Shown: positions 1 through 13,699, counted from the first letter of the stretch. The stretch: 64,000 nucleotides of DNA from Sclerodactyla briareus (GCA_026419785.1 JAODTK010003721.1:186001-250000); one strand, 5' to 3'. Translations and numbers: made by a program. Notes: generated from the sequence alone by a model not told the origin.

Positions 1-834
1 ATCGCTGGCATTAGTAGACGAAGTGAACTGAAGTTTCATGCTACAAATCGTTTCAATTTTGATAGAAACATCTCACAGTTTAATATTAAATCCGAGTCCG
101 AGTGAGTACGATCGTTGGAATATTCTCATTTTCGGCCCGTTGCCTCCGTATTCCGTTTCCGTGTGGAAATTTTCAGAAATAATATATACCCATACTATTC
201 CTCCAGACTATTTCTTCTTGTCGTTATTAGCCACTCCACTATCGCCGTTTCCAGTTTCACAATCAAAAATCCGTTCCCAGTATAATTAAAATCACTTCAA
301 GATCAAATACCAGCTGGTCCAAGGAGATATCCACTTGGGGAAAGCATTTTGTTTCTTATGTCATCAAATTGACTGATCCGCCAGTTCACTCGTCCACAGT
401 TCAAGGGCTGGATATTCTAATGCCGTCTAACTCAAGCGATAGTATCCAGGTTTCCTACGTTGGTCCCAATTTTGGGTAGCACACTTATTGTGGACGGGCG
501 GTTTGTTCATTTGTGTGATACAGTACATGGTATGTTCTTGTATTATGCTGGATCAACTTCAGCAAGATCCAGACAAAAATTGGAAGTATGGTCTGCATTG
601 ACTCTGCATTACTCCAGTATTTGCTGGAATATTGATTGCCTTGAATGCCTCAAAGAACTCAACAGAAAGTATTAAAAAGAGTGAGATCAGTTTTAAATAA
701 CACATATGCAAGACAAATGCTGCAAGACAAATGAATTTTGAACTCCTTTATGCCTGCATCCGCTACATGTCTCTGTTTGGGTTAGTTGGGCTGATTCAGG
801 TCAACAATTTGATTAGGGCTCTACCGAAATGACT

Positions 835-1790
835 TTTGCCTGCTGATCCGATGGCCGATGTTTTTCTCCACAACATCGGCCGATATTCGATCCAATCCGA
901 TGTATCAAAGTGATTTTAGTGGCTACAAAATATGAACCCCAACCCGTTATTAAGAATCTCAAAATTTCTTCGAAAATCAGGACAATGGACAGGCTAATAA
1001 TCCCCGGATTGAAATTGAAACTTTTATCGGACGGAAAGATGGGAAATTTGTTCAAAACAAACTCTCCTAAAATGGCCAACTTGCTAGACGGAGTTAGCAC
1101 CCTCCAATATAAGTCTCTTGGCCTTTGCTAGTAACATTAACGACGTATTTTGCCGTCGAGTTTTCGACAACGATTAAGAAGCAGCAGGGTATTACAACAT
1201 TCTATTATTATCGTCTCTTTTTGGCTTCACATTACACTCCACTGTACTCTGATCTGAGCGTGTATTTGGGGACTTCCGGCCAGCAGTATACATCATTTAC
1301 ATGTTTAGGAAGTGATGTTTTCACTGATACTGAGTGCTGGCACTCGCCAGTTACGACGGTCGAACTAAGAGCCCTTGCATATGCAGGCCGCGCCTATAAA
1401 TTAATAACGTACGTACGTACGTCACTGCAGGGGTCATTTATTGAACTTCAGATCCGGAGCCTCGCTCAGGATTGTGAGTTTAACTGACAGCGGCGGGCTG
1501 AATTTATAAATAAATCCTGACTGTCAAGATCGCGTGGACAAGTGGACCCTCTTGTTTATTCAACCGGGCCCTGCTGGGCAGCTGAGGGTGCTTCATTTTG
1601 ACATTTTCTTCCTGCTTAGAAGAGTGATTGTGGGTGAAATTTTGCTTAGCAAAACATTTGAAGAATTTTTTGGTCATTGCTTTGATCCGATGTTTTGCCG
1701 TCGTGACAAAATATCGGGCCGTCCGATGTTGTTTTTTTTTGGTCGGTGTTTTTAAGATGAGAGGCAGGGTGTGAATCCGATGATCCTTTA
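835..1790 (+). repeat. Pair of GATCCGATG-rich blocks
   Basis: The blocks at 840-905 and 1680-1785 share GATCCGATG and CGGCC-GAT motifs about 850 bases apart. They may be ends of one degraded element, but no clean terminal inverted repeat was found. Confidence 0.3.
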
Positions 1791-3207
1791 GATCAGAGTT
1801 CACCAGTGTATTGAGTCGATATTCTCGCTAATTGTCTGTTTGATGATCCACTATTCCAAATTCGACCGGTTAAATTAAGAATACGGGTGGTACATGGATA
1901 ATGCCATTCTTGTGAAGTGTCTGTCTTTGAATACAATGAGGAAGTCATGAAATCCACAATACTTACCAGTCTTCCAAGCTGTGATTATGGACATTGTCGT
2001 ATCGGCATTGCCAAACTGTCGCTTGTACGACTAGGTGATACCTGATGACAATCGCCCTATGAAGAGGCAATATTATTTCTACTGAATTGGACAGTTTGTA
2101 ACATGGCATCACAACAAAACAGTATATAAAGGGAATAAAATTATATACTGTATAATCTGTCATAGAAGTCCCCCTGTAATAGAAGCCTCCCCTTTTGGGG
2201 ATCCAAGTGAGGTTAGGAAGCATATTGCACCAAGTAACAATAAAAGTAGTCCTTGAACTAGCTGTACAAATGTACAGTATAGTATTTGGGGGAAAGTAGC
2301 TAACACAGTTGTAGTTAGTAAATTTTGGATGCCTATACCGCAAAATTGTTTTCGCCTTATTAGAAAATTACCCTCAATAATCCCCCCCTCTTTGAAAATG
2401 TTTGTAACGACCCCCGGGGAGTTTATTACAGAATATAGGGATGTTTTGTTGCGTCATTGTACCAATATACATGACCAAAGCAAACATTGGCTGTACTTTC
2501 TCTTCAGTTGCTACCAGATGATTAATCGAATTCTAAAGTATAAGCATGCTGGTCTGTTTTATTCACAGCGTAACTTGCATCCATGGACTTCATTTGCTCC
2601 CGTGTTACTACTGCTCGTGGACTGAACAGAAGATCTCAGTCATAGGTGCACCGGGTGACCTCCCTCTACTTCCAGTAGCATAGGGGACAAAATACAGAGT
2701 TAGCTGTGGACCTTCAAATCCTTTTTCTTGTGAGGAAAATGTGATAAGAATAGAATTCTGATGATAAGTGATTGTAGGAGGCATTGCACAACCCCCCACC
2801 CCAAATAACCCCCCCCGGGGGGGTAGCCCCCCCCACCCACCCAGGGAACAAAAGAAGAGAGGTTGATTTTTAAATCATTAGATTTATATGGGATTGTTCT
2901 ATTTATTATTTGGTCCCAAAATATTATTCTCTACACTAGTTCTCTATGGTCTAGAATAGTCCTTTGGTTGCATTATTTGAAGGCATTTGATGCAGACCAG
3001 ATTGGAAGTTTTAAAAAAAATTACGTCAATGGTATGCATGTGTCACTTGAAAAAAAAAAAAACAACTGTTTGAGGAATGCTGGAAAATATTTGGCATTTT
3101 CATGTACTTTGCTTTTATTACCGTTGTGTGAATAAGTAAGCCTAGTCATTGGCATATCCCAGCTGGACCATAACAATGCCAATTACTCCAGTGGCCAACT
3201 GCGTGGT

Positions 3208-3236
3208 CATGCCGGGGAGGGGGGGGGGGGGGGGGA
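3208..3236. repeat. Poly-G run
   Basis: About 20 consecutive G after GGGGAGG. Confidence 0.9.
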
Positions 3237-3414
3237 ATGACAAACTTGATCATGTCATAGAACATCCACATAATGATAAAGTGAAATGTCTTTTAGCACT
3301 TACCCACGAAGTGCTCAAAGCGCCTGAAAACATTACCCACTCATAGGAACCCAGTCACGCACTTCGGACTATCCGAGAGTATATAGCGGCAGCTAATCGC
3401 GCCGTTGTGTCCTC

Positions 3415-3565
3415 ATACTCACGGTCCCCATTGTGCACATGGGTGAAGAGAGCAAAGGATGATAAAGTACGGCTTGAGGGTCCCCCACAACTTGGAGGGC
3501 TCGAACCCACGCCCTGGGTTACAAGCTCGACGCCTCTACCAATAAGGCCACCACGCGGCCTCCAC
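3415..3565 (-). mobile_element. tRNA-derived SINE head
   Basis: On the minus strand, TGGCCTTATTGGTAGAGGCG (3531-3550) fits a pol III A box and GGGTTCGAGCCC (3498-3509) a B box, spaced as in a tRNA. The anticodon-arm region does not fold cleanly, and sequence continues leftwards as a tRNA-unrelated body, so a SINE fits better than a tRNA gene. Confidence 0.5.
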
Positions 3566-3569
3566 ATTC

Positions 3570-4965
3570 CTTTCACACAGGACTCATGGGTTATGTGTTG
3601 TTCTGGGGGGGCACAAAAGATGCAGTAATTGTTCAGGTATTTTGTCTCGCCTGAATTCTGTTCAAGAGAGATACAGTGTCACTTGTTGTGTATGTGTGTC
3701 TGTCGGGCTGTTCAGCTTTTTGTATTCAGTTGTTTTCGTGAAATTCTCCCAAGTCATAAAACAAGTCGCCGCCGACTTTGATAATAGAATAAACTAAGGT
3801 TTAGCTACAGATATGTATTATTTGCATTGGTCTAAGGGCTCTTCCCTCTAGGGACCCTCTACCGCAGTGAATAATTCGGCGACTGTCTGCCAGGAGGCAT
3901 GTGTGTGCCAAATGCGATGTAGTTAATGGTCATGATATTACAGTATTCGGGCTTACACCATTGCTAGCCTTGCATCGGATGGAACTGTACCATATCCTAG
4001 CTTGTACATTTTTTTTCAGTGGCCTTGCAGAAACTTGGCTGGGTTGTGGTGTCAGTGATGTTTTACAGGTAAGCTAAAGTTTGTGTTAGATCCAAGCCTT
4101 ATTCCAAACATGGGAGCCTCCCATTCTACGTCTTGAGATTGTCCTCATTGTAGTCTGATCAGGTCTTTCGAGGTATTACTTTGCATCACAGTTCATTATT
4201 TCATTTCATTCCATTTATTTGATCCATCAAAGTATATACAAAGGTACAAAAACAATACAAGACAAAGGATCAGGACAAGCAAGAAGAAACCCAATTCCTA
4301 TGACCCAAAAGACCCCTGATTGATTAAACTGAAAAATAATATGAAACTATAAGAAACTTTTGCAACAAAACCAGGACACAGAAATTCAGGAACCAACTAT
4401 TGCACAGTCTGTGATAAAATTGCCGATTCGTGATCATTGCAGTACACCAGCACCATTTCACAAATCTTCTTTCAATCGATATCATTCATTTGAACTCATA
4501 TGACCAACAGGAAGTTGTTTGGCTTGTAGAACATCAGCATTTTGGGGTGATTTAGTAGGGGTAATTCCAAACAGGGGGGGTCTAACATACTTCATAGCAC
4601 TATATCCACACTTAAGGAAAACTGAGCTTGGAACAACAGAGGTTATTTCGTGGAGAATGGAAAACTGTATCTATAGGTCCAAACCCCATTTCATTACGGA
4701 TGTGGACTCAATCTAGGAGGTTATTGGCATTAGGCAGACAATTGGCGAGAGAGCCACAATTGCGAAATACGTATGAGTAAACATGGACAACCGGAAATCA
4801 TTGTCATGTGTTTGATGTTTCATGTTGTTGAATATGTCAACACTTAGCAGAAGTCCTGTTGTCCTTCTCTTCACCAAAGCAAACATCAACACATCAAACC
4901 CACTACAGCAATCCTCACCATAGACTAAATGGCTTTGAAGTGAAAGTAATGTTCGAATTTCAAAA
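3570..4965. other. Gene-free stretch
   Basis: I see no exon, tRNA or clear repeat beyond short homopolymers. Confidence 0.45.
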
Positions 4966-4969
4966 GGAA

Positions 4970-5192
4970 AAAAAAAAAGAAGGTTTGCAGGTTGTGCAAG
5001 TGACATCATTTATTATTGCATGATGGGATATGCATTTCGAACTGCGCAATACAATGCTTACAATACACACAACTTCAAATAGCGTAACTCTTAAACCGAA
5101 CGTCCTATGAACTTCCCGTTTGAACGACGCATTCAGTTTTATCCAGCTATTAAATAAGCCCCATGTGTGAATCATCTCCAGGTGCCCTTTAA
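4970..5192 (-). mobile_element. MITE-like element, copy C, 5' part only
   Basis: The minus strand starts TTAAAGGGCACCTGGAG (TTAA at 5189-5192) and runs through TTGCGCAGTTCGAAATGC, ATCCCATCATGCAATAATAA and CTTGCACAACCTGCAAAC, then fades. Same family as 19267 and 26844, inverted orientation, about 220 bases. Confidence 0.5.
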
Positions 5193-5562
5193 TATTACTG
5201 GATGTGTAAAGAAGAAAAATGGAATGGTTTATATATGGCAGGAACAGAAGCCCCACGTCTTCCTACTCATCCATTGATAATACTGAACAGGAGAAAAAAC
5301 TTGATGGAGGGATATGCAAAAGCCCCAACGCTATGAGAAACCTGAAGAAGTGGCAAAATAGTTTAAAAAGTTATATGAACAGAAAGAAACAGAAGACAAA
5401 ACAGGGCAACACTGATACAGACAGAAAGATTTTAAACAGATAGAAAATGCTGAGTGATAGGTGGGTTTTAGTACAGGACTTGAAGGAAGCCCACAGTCGG
5501 AGCTGGAGGGATTGTAGAGCTCTGATTTAGGTTTTGATTTGATTTAGTTCTCATGGTTTCAG

Positions 5563-6110
5563 GAGCCAACCAAGGCCATCTAGGAATCATAGCCGTATTG
5601 ATCGTGGCATGATGCACCGGCACAGAACCCGTTTCTCTTCTCGACTATGCTCAGAGTAACGAGGCAGGGGTTTGTAACCCCAATCCCACCTGCTCCGGGA
5701 CCGCCATTTACATCCACTCCGAAGGACAATCAGTAAAATACAGGACTGAATATTTCTCGGAACCTGATGCGAAAGAAGGTCAAGTTCATGGGACTCTGTC
5801 ACAGGACAGACGGGGGTATTGCAAAATATCCTAAACAATCCCAGTACCCGCAGAAAATCCACTGAATCACAGCAGAACCATGAGCGAAAGACCAAGACCG
5901 TTCCATCGCAAACTAGGAAAAATCTTATGGTGACGGTGGAACTCACCCGGACTATTTGGTGTTGAAGTCTCACTGATGACGCTCTTCCATTCTTCCTTGA
6001 AGGGACATTCCGCCAGCGAAAGAAGCAACAAAGTTCACCCCCAATACTTGAAAACGGTGTGTTGTTACTGTGATCATGAGTGGAAGCTCCGAGGGGACAT
6101 GTAGATGAAC
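5563..6110 (+). CDS. Coding-like segment, protein not recognised
   Basis: After a possible acceptor TTTCAG (ends 5562), one frame reads GANQGHLGIIAVLIVA, meets a TGA at 5610, then stays open to 5831 with CTGTEPVSLLDYAQ, AGVCNPNPTCSGTAIYIHSE and VKYRTEYFSEPDAKEGQVHG. After a TAA it continues in frame to about 5964 (KTKTVPSQTRKNLMVTVEL). Shifted frames nearer 6010-6105 give PAKEATKFTPN and VTVIMSGSSEGTC. The hydrophobic start and cysteines suggest a secreted or membrane product, but I do not recognise the family. The opposite strand also has a 193-codon frame (5587-6168), less protein-like in composition. Frame breaks resemble those in FARSB. Confidence 0.4.
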
Positions 6111-6114
6111 AAGC

Positions 6115-9100
6115 TAGAGGCCAAATCAGGAGAGTGCAAATTGCCCATTGAACTTTATTTCTTTGCACGTTAGCTTTTATGTTCAGGTGCAGCAGTCATG
6201 CCATGCCCCCTCAAAATATTCAGGACACCCTGGATATAAGAAAAACTAACATGTCTTGTCGTTCCAGCAGAATGCCATTCAGGCAGTGACGGCCCTGTGA
6301 GGCCTGAGGTTGACAACCTCATGTCAGACAGACAGGGGGGTTCACGCTCTGGCCAACACTGTACACTTTGACCTGGAGGACCCAATTACAGGGCCCTTCC
6401 AGCCAGGGCGCTTAGTGAAGGCTATCACAGTCAACTGAGGAGGGGATATAAGGTGAAGAGTGGAGAGCCTGCGGGACGATCCAGAAATGTAATGTGGTGA
6501 GAATGCTCTCAGAGGGAGTGGTGACAGCAGCCCTTAGTTGCAGTGAGTGACAACTTTTGATACAGACCCTCTGTTGTGCTATCCTTGTTGACATGGAGAA
6601 GTGACAGCCAGCATCACTGCTGGATATCCATACCAGAGGATAACCAGTGGGGGGGGGGGTGGTACATTTTCAAAGGGGGGTCGGCCAATTATGTGATGGT
6701 GTTTTCTTGAAGGCAAAATAATTTTGCCATAGGCTGCCAAAACTCTCATATGAACAGGTTAGGCTACTTCCCAAATACCATGAATTTGTTTGCGCAGTTT
6801 GAGGCTGATTTTTGTTTGTTGGTGAGATTACACTTCATAACCATTCATTGACACATCCAGGGGGGGGGGGAACTGTTAGAAAGGGCGGGTTTTAAAAATT
6901 TCTTTATGGTAGGTTGTCTTCGTAGTCTCATGACTCTTCAGGTATCAGTTCTAAAAAAGCAAGAGAACCCTTACAGTAAACCCTGCAGCTGGTGAATAGT
7001 GGGCCCCCACTTACAGCAGACCACGGCCAACAGTGGGCCTCCAATGGGCTATGAAAAAATGTGTTCAAAGGGTCTTCAATAAAATGGAGTTGCTCAGCTC
7101 TTGAAAATGGATCTATCATGCATGTCCTGATCCTGCCTTTTGGATATGGTGCCTAAGTTGAGTTCGCTCGTTACACTATTCTAAATTCGAAATGTGTATA
7201 TTGACATTTTAGAGAATAACCTTATCGTTGTCATGACTGGCCTTCACTATGCAATAATATTACCCTCATGGCTGTATATGATATTATTTGGAAATCATTC
7301 ATACTTGCCATAAATACTTTCCTCCAATTGACTGAATCAGGTCAGCCGACTGCATTAACTGGCATAAATGCATGGCGTAATTTTCAATATATGGGAACAT
7401 AAGGCTATCAACTGGGTACAACTTTTGATTGTTGTAAGGGTCTGGTAATATCTTCACAACGTTACGAATGGAACGTGCTACTCACATAACGGCTATGGTG
7501 AAGGGATCCATTGTGCATTACATGTCACACTTGAGGCAGGATTACCAGTGGCATGTTAAACGTCATGTACATTCACTGCAGTATATAACAAGATAACACA
7601 CGCTGTGTAACGAGTACTACTCACGATCTGAAGGACGTGTTTGGGTCGAGACAATCATTTTTTAATTAACCCCTGGTTAAGATGAGAGAAAGGAGGACTG
7701 TCAAAAAATCCCACAACCCAAAATTTTGGAGGTTCTAGGCATGTTGCCTTGGTGAGTTCAATTTATTTTCGAGGAATTTCAGGAATTTATTCAAAATCCC
7801 TGGGGGGGAGGGGGGGTGATTGAAACGAGGCCCATAGACTGAACGCAATGATTTTTTGGCGGCATTATATAAAAATACCATAACAGGTATTCACTAAAAA
7901 ATGAATGAGAAACATCTTCTCAAAATTTGGTTATCGCATATTGATTTTTTTTATTACGCATCTCCCACCATTTCGTTTGTTACAAGTTTTCAAGAGTTCC
8001 ACATTGATTTTGTACTATAGGATATCTGGTAGTTCCCCCCTGGATTTTGCAATAGCTGATGGCACATAATTTGTTATGGAGATTTCAGATTTGACCAAAA
8101 GTAAGGGCATGTTTTACGAGACCATCGGCCTTCCAGCATGCTCATTGGCTTTTGTGGTAGTGTGTCATTGGTCCTCTTTGTTTTTTTTCTCCATGACTGA
8201 CCCTGATGATTCCTTCAACCTGCAAGAAGTAGTTCGAGTTTGATGGTACCAGATTCCTTCCATGCTGTCACAGCGCCCTCAGGAGAGATTATCTCTACCG
8301 AATCGCCCTTGGTGCCCTCAACGAGATGCCATAACCGGTCCTTTGAGCAGAGTCGTTGCTATGCTATTCATGACGAGTAAGTTACCTTAGAATACTTCAT
8401 GAGTTCATTGCTCATGATGATATTCAGGGTAAGCAAGCAACCAGAAACCACTTCATCCAATAAACTGAACGGAACTCAGGACAAAAATCGGTACTTTTGC
8501 AGGAGGGACCTTGGATTCCTAAGAATGCAGAGATGGGGAAGGTCCAGTTGATTAAATCATGACATCAAATGCAGCTCTTCGTGCATATGGCCCACCACCC
8601 AGCGGATGATCCTGTCCACCATCAGTATGGAACTCTGTTGGCTGGTACCTACTGATGGGACAGCCACTTCGCTCATGGTTAGCCAGATCATTGGTACCGG
8701 TCACGAGTTGGGGAAATGGTCAGTCCTCTTTCCAGTCACTTGCCCGGAGAGACCAGTGATTGGCGCAGTGTGTGGATGATCTAGGCAAACCTTCCAGGGC
8801 ATGTGTTTTTCCGTGAGTAGAGTGTGAGTGGCAGTGGTGACATGGGCAAATAATTGATTGGGTCCCATAGTTTAAAAATAATTGGAACCCTATATTAACC
8901 ACATAGAATGTCCATATTGCAAATGGTTCTCACAGTTCAGTCAGTTCACTACTACCTTTAACATATTTGTCTCACATCAATATTCTTGAACTTTAATCTA
9001 CTATAGATGTCTTGACATCATCAGAATGCAGGAGACATCAAGGCTTTTCAATTGGACTCAAGGACTTCGCAAGTTTTCCGGAATCTCAGGAAGGACTTCA

Positions 9101-9835
9101 AGGACTCTCACTGAGAGGGAGATGTATTCGATCTCAATATAACCACTCATAGTGTACCCATAGCACCCACTCTGGTGTCACTTCCCTGCCAATCAGATGC
9201 TCCATATTGAGGTCTCAGCCAGGTCTTATTTGTACCGTCAGGTAAGATAAAGGTAGAAGGTTGTTTGGTTCACTGATGGAATCAGAACTTGAACCTTTGT
9301 ATTGGTTTAGTCTCTATGGGGGCAGATTTAATTCCGAACTTGATTTTGTTCTGCATGCTGGGTCATTAGGATTTGGGTAAATATAGAGCACTTCTCTCAT
9401 ATTCTAGAACGAAAACATTTCAAATTCAGCAGTTGTTAGTTCTGATCACTGTGTTGGAGGAAGTGGAACGATGGTAGGGTGGGTGGACCATTTTGTCGCT
9501 ATGACGAGGTAATTTCCCGACTACCTCACTTTTTACTGCATTCTTGGCTCCTGCTGGCATAACTGAAAGTTCAATTGCCAGGGTAATTCAGGAGGCAGAG
9601 ATGTTGAGGATCAGAGTCCTGTTTCATGACTGTCAACTGCATTTTCATTCCTTGGATGGGAGTCACAAGTTGCCTGGTGCAATCATGTCGAAAAATTGGG
9701 TAAGTAGGTTCCCACCATGGATGAGTTACTATGAGTGCTATTAATTTCTGTCACGGGTGTGTGGGGGCTGGTGTAAATTTTAGGGAACAAGTGAAATGCT
9801 GTAAAAAAAAAAGATATTTTAACCACTTTCCCTTG
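6115..9835. other. Gene-free stretch
   Basis: No recognisable exon. Short G runs lie at about 6648, 6859 and 7801, the first two set in related CAGTGGGGGG/CCAGGGGGGG phrases that suggest a degraded dispersed repeat. Confidence 0.45.
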
Positions 9836-9839
9836 TCAG

Positions 9840-9985
9840 TCAGACATGCCCAGTGGGATCAAGTTCAAATTTTGAGAAAAAAGTGAAACTTGTAATTTTA
9901 GGTACTTCTCCTTATAATCAGGCTAAGTCCAACGTACCTGGTGGGATCAAGTTCAAACTTGGTGGTGTGCTTCTCATGATGAGTA
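9840..9985 (+). repeat. Short duplicated unit
   Basis: GTGGGATCAAGTTCAAA occurs near 9853 and 9941, about 88 bases apart, with related flanks. This is the same kind of intergenic tandem texture as at 23.6 kb. Confidence 0.45.
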
Positions 9986-10499
9986 CATATTCGCTACATA
10001 TTTTTGTAAGCATAGGGGTCAATTTGGTAATAAAGTGAAACGTAGAGAAAATTGCGAATTTAAACACATCCAGGTGATTCGATATTCACTTTCTCTTGAG
10101 TAGCAGTCCAGTCTAATTCGAACTTGTTACCTGTGTTCCCTGTGAGTTCACAAGTGCTTATTGTGATGTTAGTGTCGCATTAATCACTTTCGCTTTTTGG
10201 TTTGGTATATGGAGCGGCAAGCCATCCTGTCTACCATGTTTTGGCAGCAGGAGACCCAGTGAGGTCAGTTGCTGGATGGTGGAACCCATTTGTGGCAATG
10301 GCTTTAGGGTACCTAGGTGAGGAGGGGGATGGGTAAGGTTCAGGCCTGGTATTTGCTCAGAGGAGGACAGGTGATTGGTGAGCATAGGTGTTTTGAGGCA
10401 CTGAGCGAGTGCCTTCTGTGTATGTGCCCCCATTAGGTGGGTGATCACTCGTCCGAAGTTGATGGTTTTCACTATGATTGCTTCACTTCTGGGCGGAAG

Positions 10500-10760
10500 A
10501 ATATCAGAGTGGTATCAGTGATGCTTTGTGAGCAAAACATCCTGGGTTCAGATTCCAGCAGTCACGGGGTGTTTTTTCTCTCGGTGGTGTACTTGCCCAG
10601 TTGCGATTGGTGAGGTGGTGGTTTTCGCGATGAGGCAGTGGATTGTGAAGGGTTTCTGGGGTTTGATTCTGGCAATGAGTCCCGTCGGTAAGCTGTGAGT
10701 AGTCAAGTTGTACATGAATCTTCCGCTCATCCAAGGTTCCGAGAAAGTAGTCGGATCCTG
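10500..10760 (+). mobile_element. tRNA-like SINE head(s), possibly tandem
   Basis: GTGGTATCAGTGATG resembles an A box and GGTTCAGATTCC (10545-10556) a B box. About 110 bases on, GATGAGGCAGTGG and GGGGTTTGATTCTGG form a second, weaker pair. Confidence 0.4.
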
Positions 10761-11419
10761 GAGTTTACTGATCACTCTTCATTAATTAGTAGTGGTCCCG
10801 GGAGCAGGTTGGGAATGGTTACAACCTGACGCGTTATCATTTAAGCGCTAGTCAAGAAGAGAGCGAGTTCGCGCTGGTGCTCATCCATGATCAATATGGT
10901 TCATGGTTCCTTCAGGAGTGTTAGAAGGCTTCCTGAACCATAGAAATCGATCAAATCAAACTTGGCATGATTCTGTGGGGGGTTGTACCACGGTATGACA
11001 GTGATGAACCTCCTCGCTTCTTTCTCTGCAGATTCCGACGTATGGTGTCCGTGCTCCTCGAGTTCGGGAGAGCAAACTTCTCCGTGGAAGATGTTTAATG
11101 AGATGATGGGAGCGAGGACACACTGACAGAGAGGAAACAACCCTGCTCCCGCTGGTGGACTGTACCTCAAAAATGTTTTTATGAACGAAAAGGTCAGCAT
11201 ATATTATGTTAGTGAGCGCAATCCATTGTGGCATTGTTGAGGGCCATTGATCCTGTAACATATTTTGACTAAACTAGCACAGGTGAAAAGAGGATATTCA
11301 ATATTCTCACACCCAAAAATTCGAGGTATTGTTAGCTCAAACACCAGGGCAACATTGCCTTTCTGGCCCCAAATAACATTCTGTTGATGGATGTTGACCA
11401 AACATGACATAAGTTTACT

Positions 11420-11790
11420 GACGTAGAATTTTCAAATGTATCTCCTACAATGACGGTTTAATAGCCGTACTTTCAGGGTTTTGAGGATTTTGGTCAAGGT
11501 CCTACTGGCCCAATTTCATGAAATTTCACACAATGGTACTTGAATGCATTTCCTCTCATAAGGGTCAATTTAGTTTCTTCAATTTACAATTATGGGTTCT
11601 TGGGTAGGGGCCATTTGGGGTGTTGGGAAGTTTGGACCTATATGAAATACTGCTAAAATCTTGTATCTCCTACAATTCTGTTGCACAGTGCTGATGTTCA
11701 TAATGATGGTCCTAATATAGCCAAACCTCCCGGGTGCCCCAGGATTTAGGACCCAAGGCCCAGAATGGGCAGACAGTAACACAAGCGAGA
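11420..11790 (+). repeat. Possible ~220 bp tandem repeat
   Basis: TGTATCTCCTACAAT appears near 11438 and 11663 with loosely similar surroundings. Weak, two copies only. Confidence 0.35.
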
Positions 11791-12239
11791 CTCAAAGTTT
11801 GCTGTTACGCAGTTCAACAACTTCAAACATGTATTGAAAATATTCTGTTAAGAAAAAGTTCTTACAAATCGAGCAATCTTTTGGGAGAGTAGTAGAGTGT
11901 CAGTGGTGGCGCATGGCATTAATGGTAATTTTGTTGTGAGGGCTGGATGAACCAGCTGGATATCAGGATAAACAATTTTCCTCACAAAAGACTACAACAC
12001 AAAAGACTGCAACACAAAAGACTGTTACCCCCATCAGCACCTTGGGTATGGCTTGTCTAACATCCCATCAAGAAAACACAAAGCAAGTCTGCCATCAGCA
12101 TGAACATCTATCTCCCACCCCCAATAATTTGGTCAAATGCGGATTATTGGGGAGGGTCTTCTAATCAAAGCAAACTGTAAAAAACGAATATAGGACTGAA
12201 ATCTTTATTTGGGAAACTTTGAATTTACAGTGTGGATGG

Positions 12240-12480
12240 ATGCTGTTCCCCTTATGGGAATTGAACACTTTGAGCTAGTAATCCAATGACTCTGTGTCTT
12301 GAGCAAGACACTTTACCCAGACTTAGACTCACTACCTTTTTGATCAATAGTAAGGTCCTGGGCTCAGGGCCTGTCGTAGGGTGTATCGGATATTTGAAAT
12401 TTTAGTCATTCATGTCAATCAGATACTTTTGTTGGGGTCTGTGGAGCCTGTTCAACTACCTATTACTACTACTAGGTATG
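12240..12480 (+). mobile_element. Possible SINE body
   Basis: GGGAATTGAACAC resembles an inverted B box. CTTGAGCAAGACACTTTACCC is a phrase common in SINE bodies of aquatic animals, and the segment ends TATTACTACTACTAGG, a short tail-like repeat. Family not assigned. Confidence 0.35.
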
Positions 12481-12564
12481 AGTGTGTCGCATTATAGTTC
12501 AAACTTGTGCTGATATTTCCGTAGTTCATTATGTCAACATGCGTATTATTGCATTCAGCCTATC

Positions 12565-12615
12565 CTTTGTATATATATATATTATATCTATAATATATTA
12601 TATCTATATATTACA
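12565..12615. repeat. AT-rich (TA)n microsatellite
   Basis: Imperfect run of TATATATATATTATATC-type repeats. Confidence 0.85.
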
Positions 12616-13334
12616 CAGTTGTTTTCTCGCTGTGACTAGAACAACGATCAACAGGCGAATAATGCGTTCTATGGTTTTTTTTTTAAAAACATACTTCTTT
12701 TTCGATCACTTGGGTGGGCGCACACCATGCCGGCACGTTGAGATCAGTTCTCAGTGCGCTTATGATTCTGTTAATGGCCATGATTATTTCCAGCTTTTCC
12801 TCCCATGCAGAGGTTGCAAGCACCTGATGATCGCCTTTGTGTGTTTGTGATTTTTGTTAGAATCTCCCAGTGAATCTGGGAGTCGACTGCGCTCGATTTT
12901 AAGCTCCTTTACGTGTTTTGATAACTTGGTTTCGTTCGCGTAGTGCTCATGCTAAGCCCCCAACGATTGTATGTTTATTAGACCGGGTCTTGAACTCACC
13001 CCTGGCAAACTGATGTAATTCACTTGATCTGGTCTCGCTCAGTAACTGCAGCCTTGTAATACAACAGAAGTCACCAAGCACTGCCCAGTTCCCTCCAGTT
13101 CGTTTCACCTGCAGTGCAGGTGTTGGGGGGTCAGTGGTGGGTGTCTGAGTGTTTTCTTAAATCAGCGGAGCATTGGGCGATTGATTACCAGGCTCATATG
13201 CTCATGCGTTGTGTGACTATTTTGACATTTGGTTCTATTGATAATTAACCTAGTTAGCACCGGGGGGGGGCGGGCTCGTGCTTGGGGATCAGAGTTCCTT
13301 TAAGAAAACCGATTGGTTCAGACCTTATTTTAGT

Positions 13335-13452
13335 ATTTAATATAAATATAATAATAGATATATATATATATAGATATATGTATATATATATATATATATA
13401 TAGATATCTTTAATATATATAATATATATAGATCTCTTATACCATATATATC
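13335..13452. repeat. (TA)n microsatellite
   Basis: About 110 bases of TATATATA and GATATATA units with few interruptions; self-complementary and able to form a cruciform. Confidence 0.9.
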
Positions 13453-13699
13453 CTAGAGTGGCTAAGATGTAGGCACATGGAGTCACCTTTTAATAATACA
13501 TTTGAAGCAGCTCTCCTAAGCACACATTTCTTCTCTTTAAGCCACTATTCATTCCCTCTCCTCTATACTATTGGCTGCATCTCATACCTTGTGAATTCCT
13601 GCCTACTTTTTCATCCAGATTTGCTTGTCATGATATGTTGATGACATGGTTATGACCTCTGATCATACTGTGATTGTCCCACATTGTGCTCTGCTGGCT

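Larger units (their letters stand above)
1..3414. other. Gene-free stretch
   Basis: No recognisable coding exon. It holds the GATCCGATG blocks, a short (ACGT)n at about 1408-1424, and C-rich patches near 2380-2420 and 2790-2840 (ATAATCCCCCCC-type phrases). Open frames up to 126 codons here look random. Confidence 0.5.

Noticed and set aside
1125-1487. 120-codon + frame
   Set aside because: It crosses an (ACGT)n patch and repeat-like sequence and resembles no known domain.
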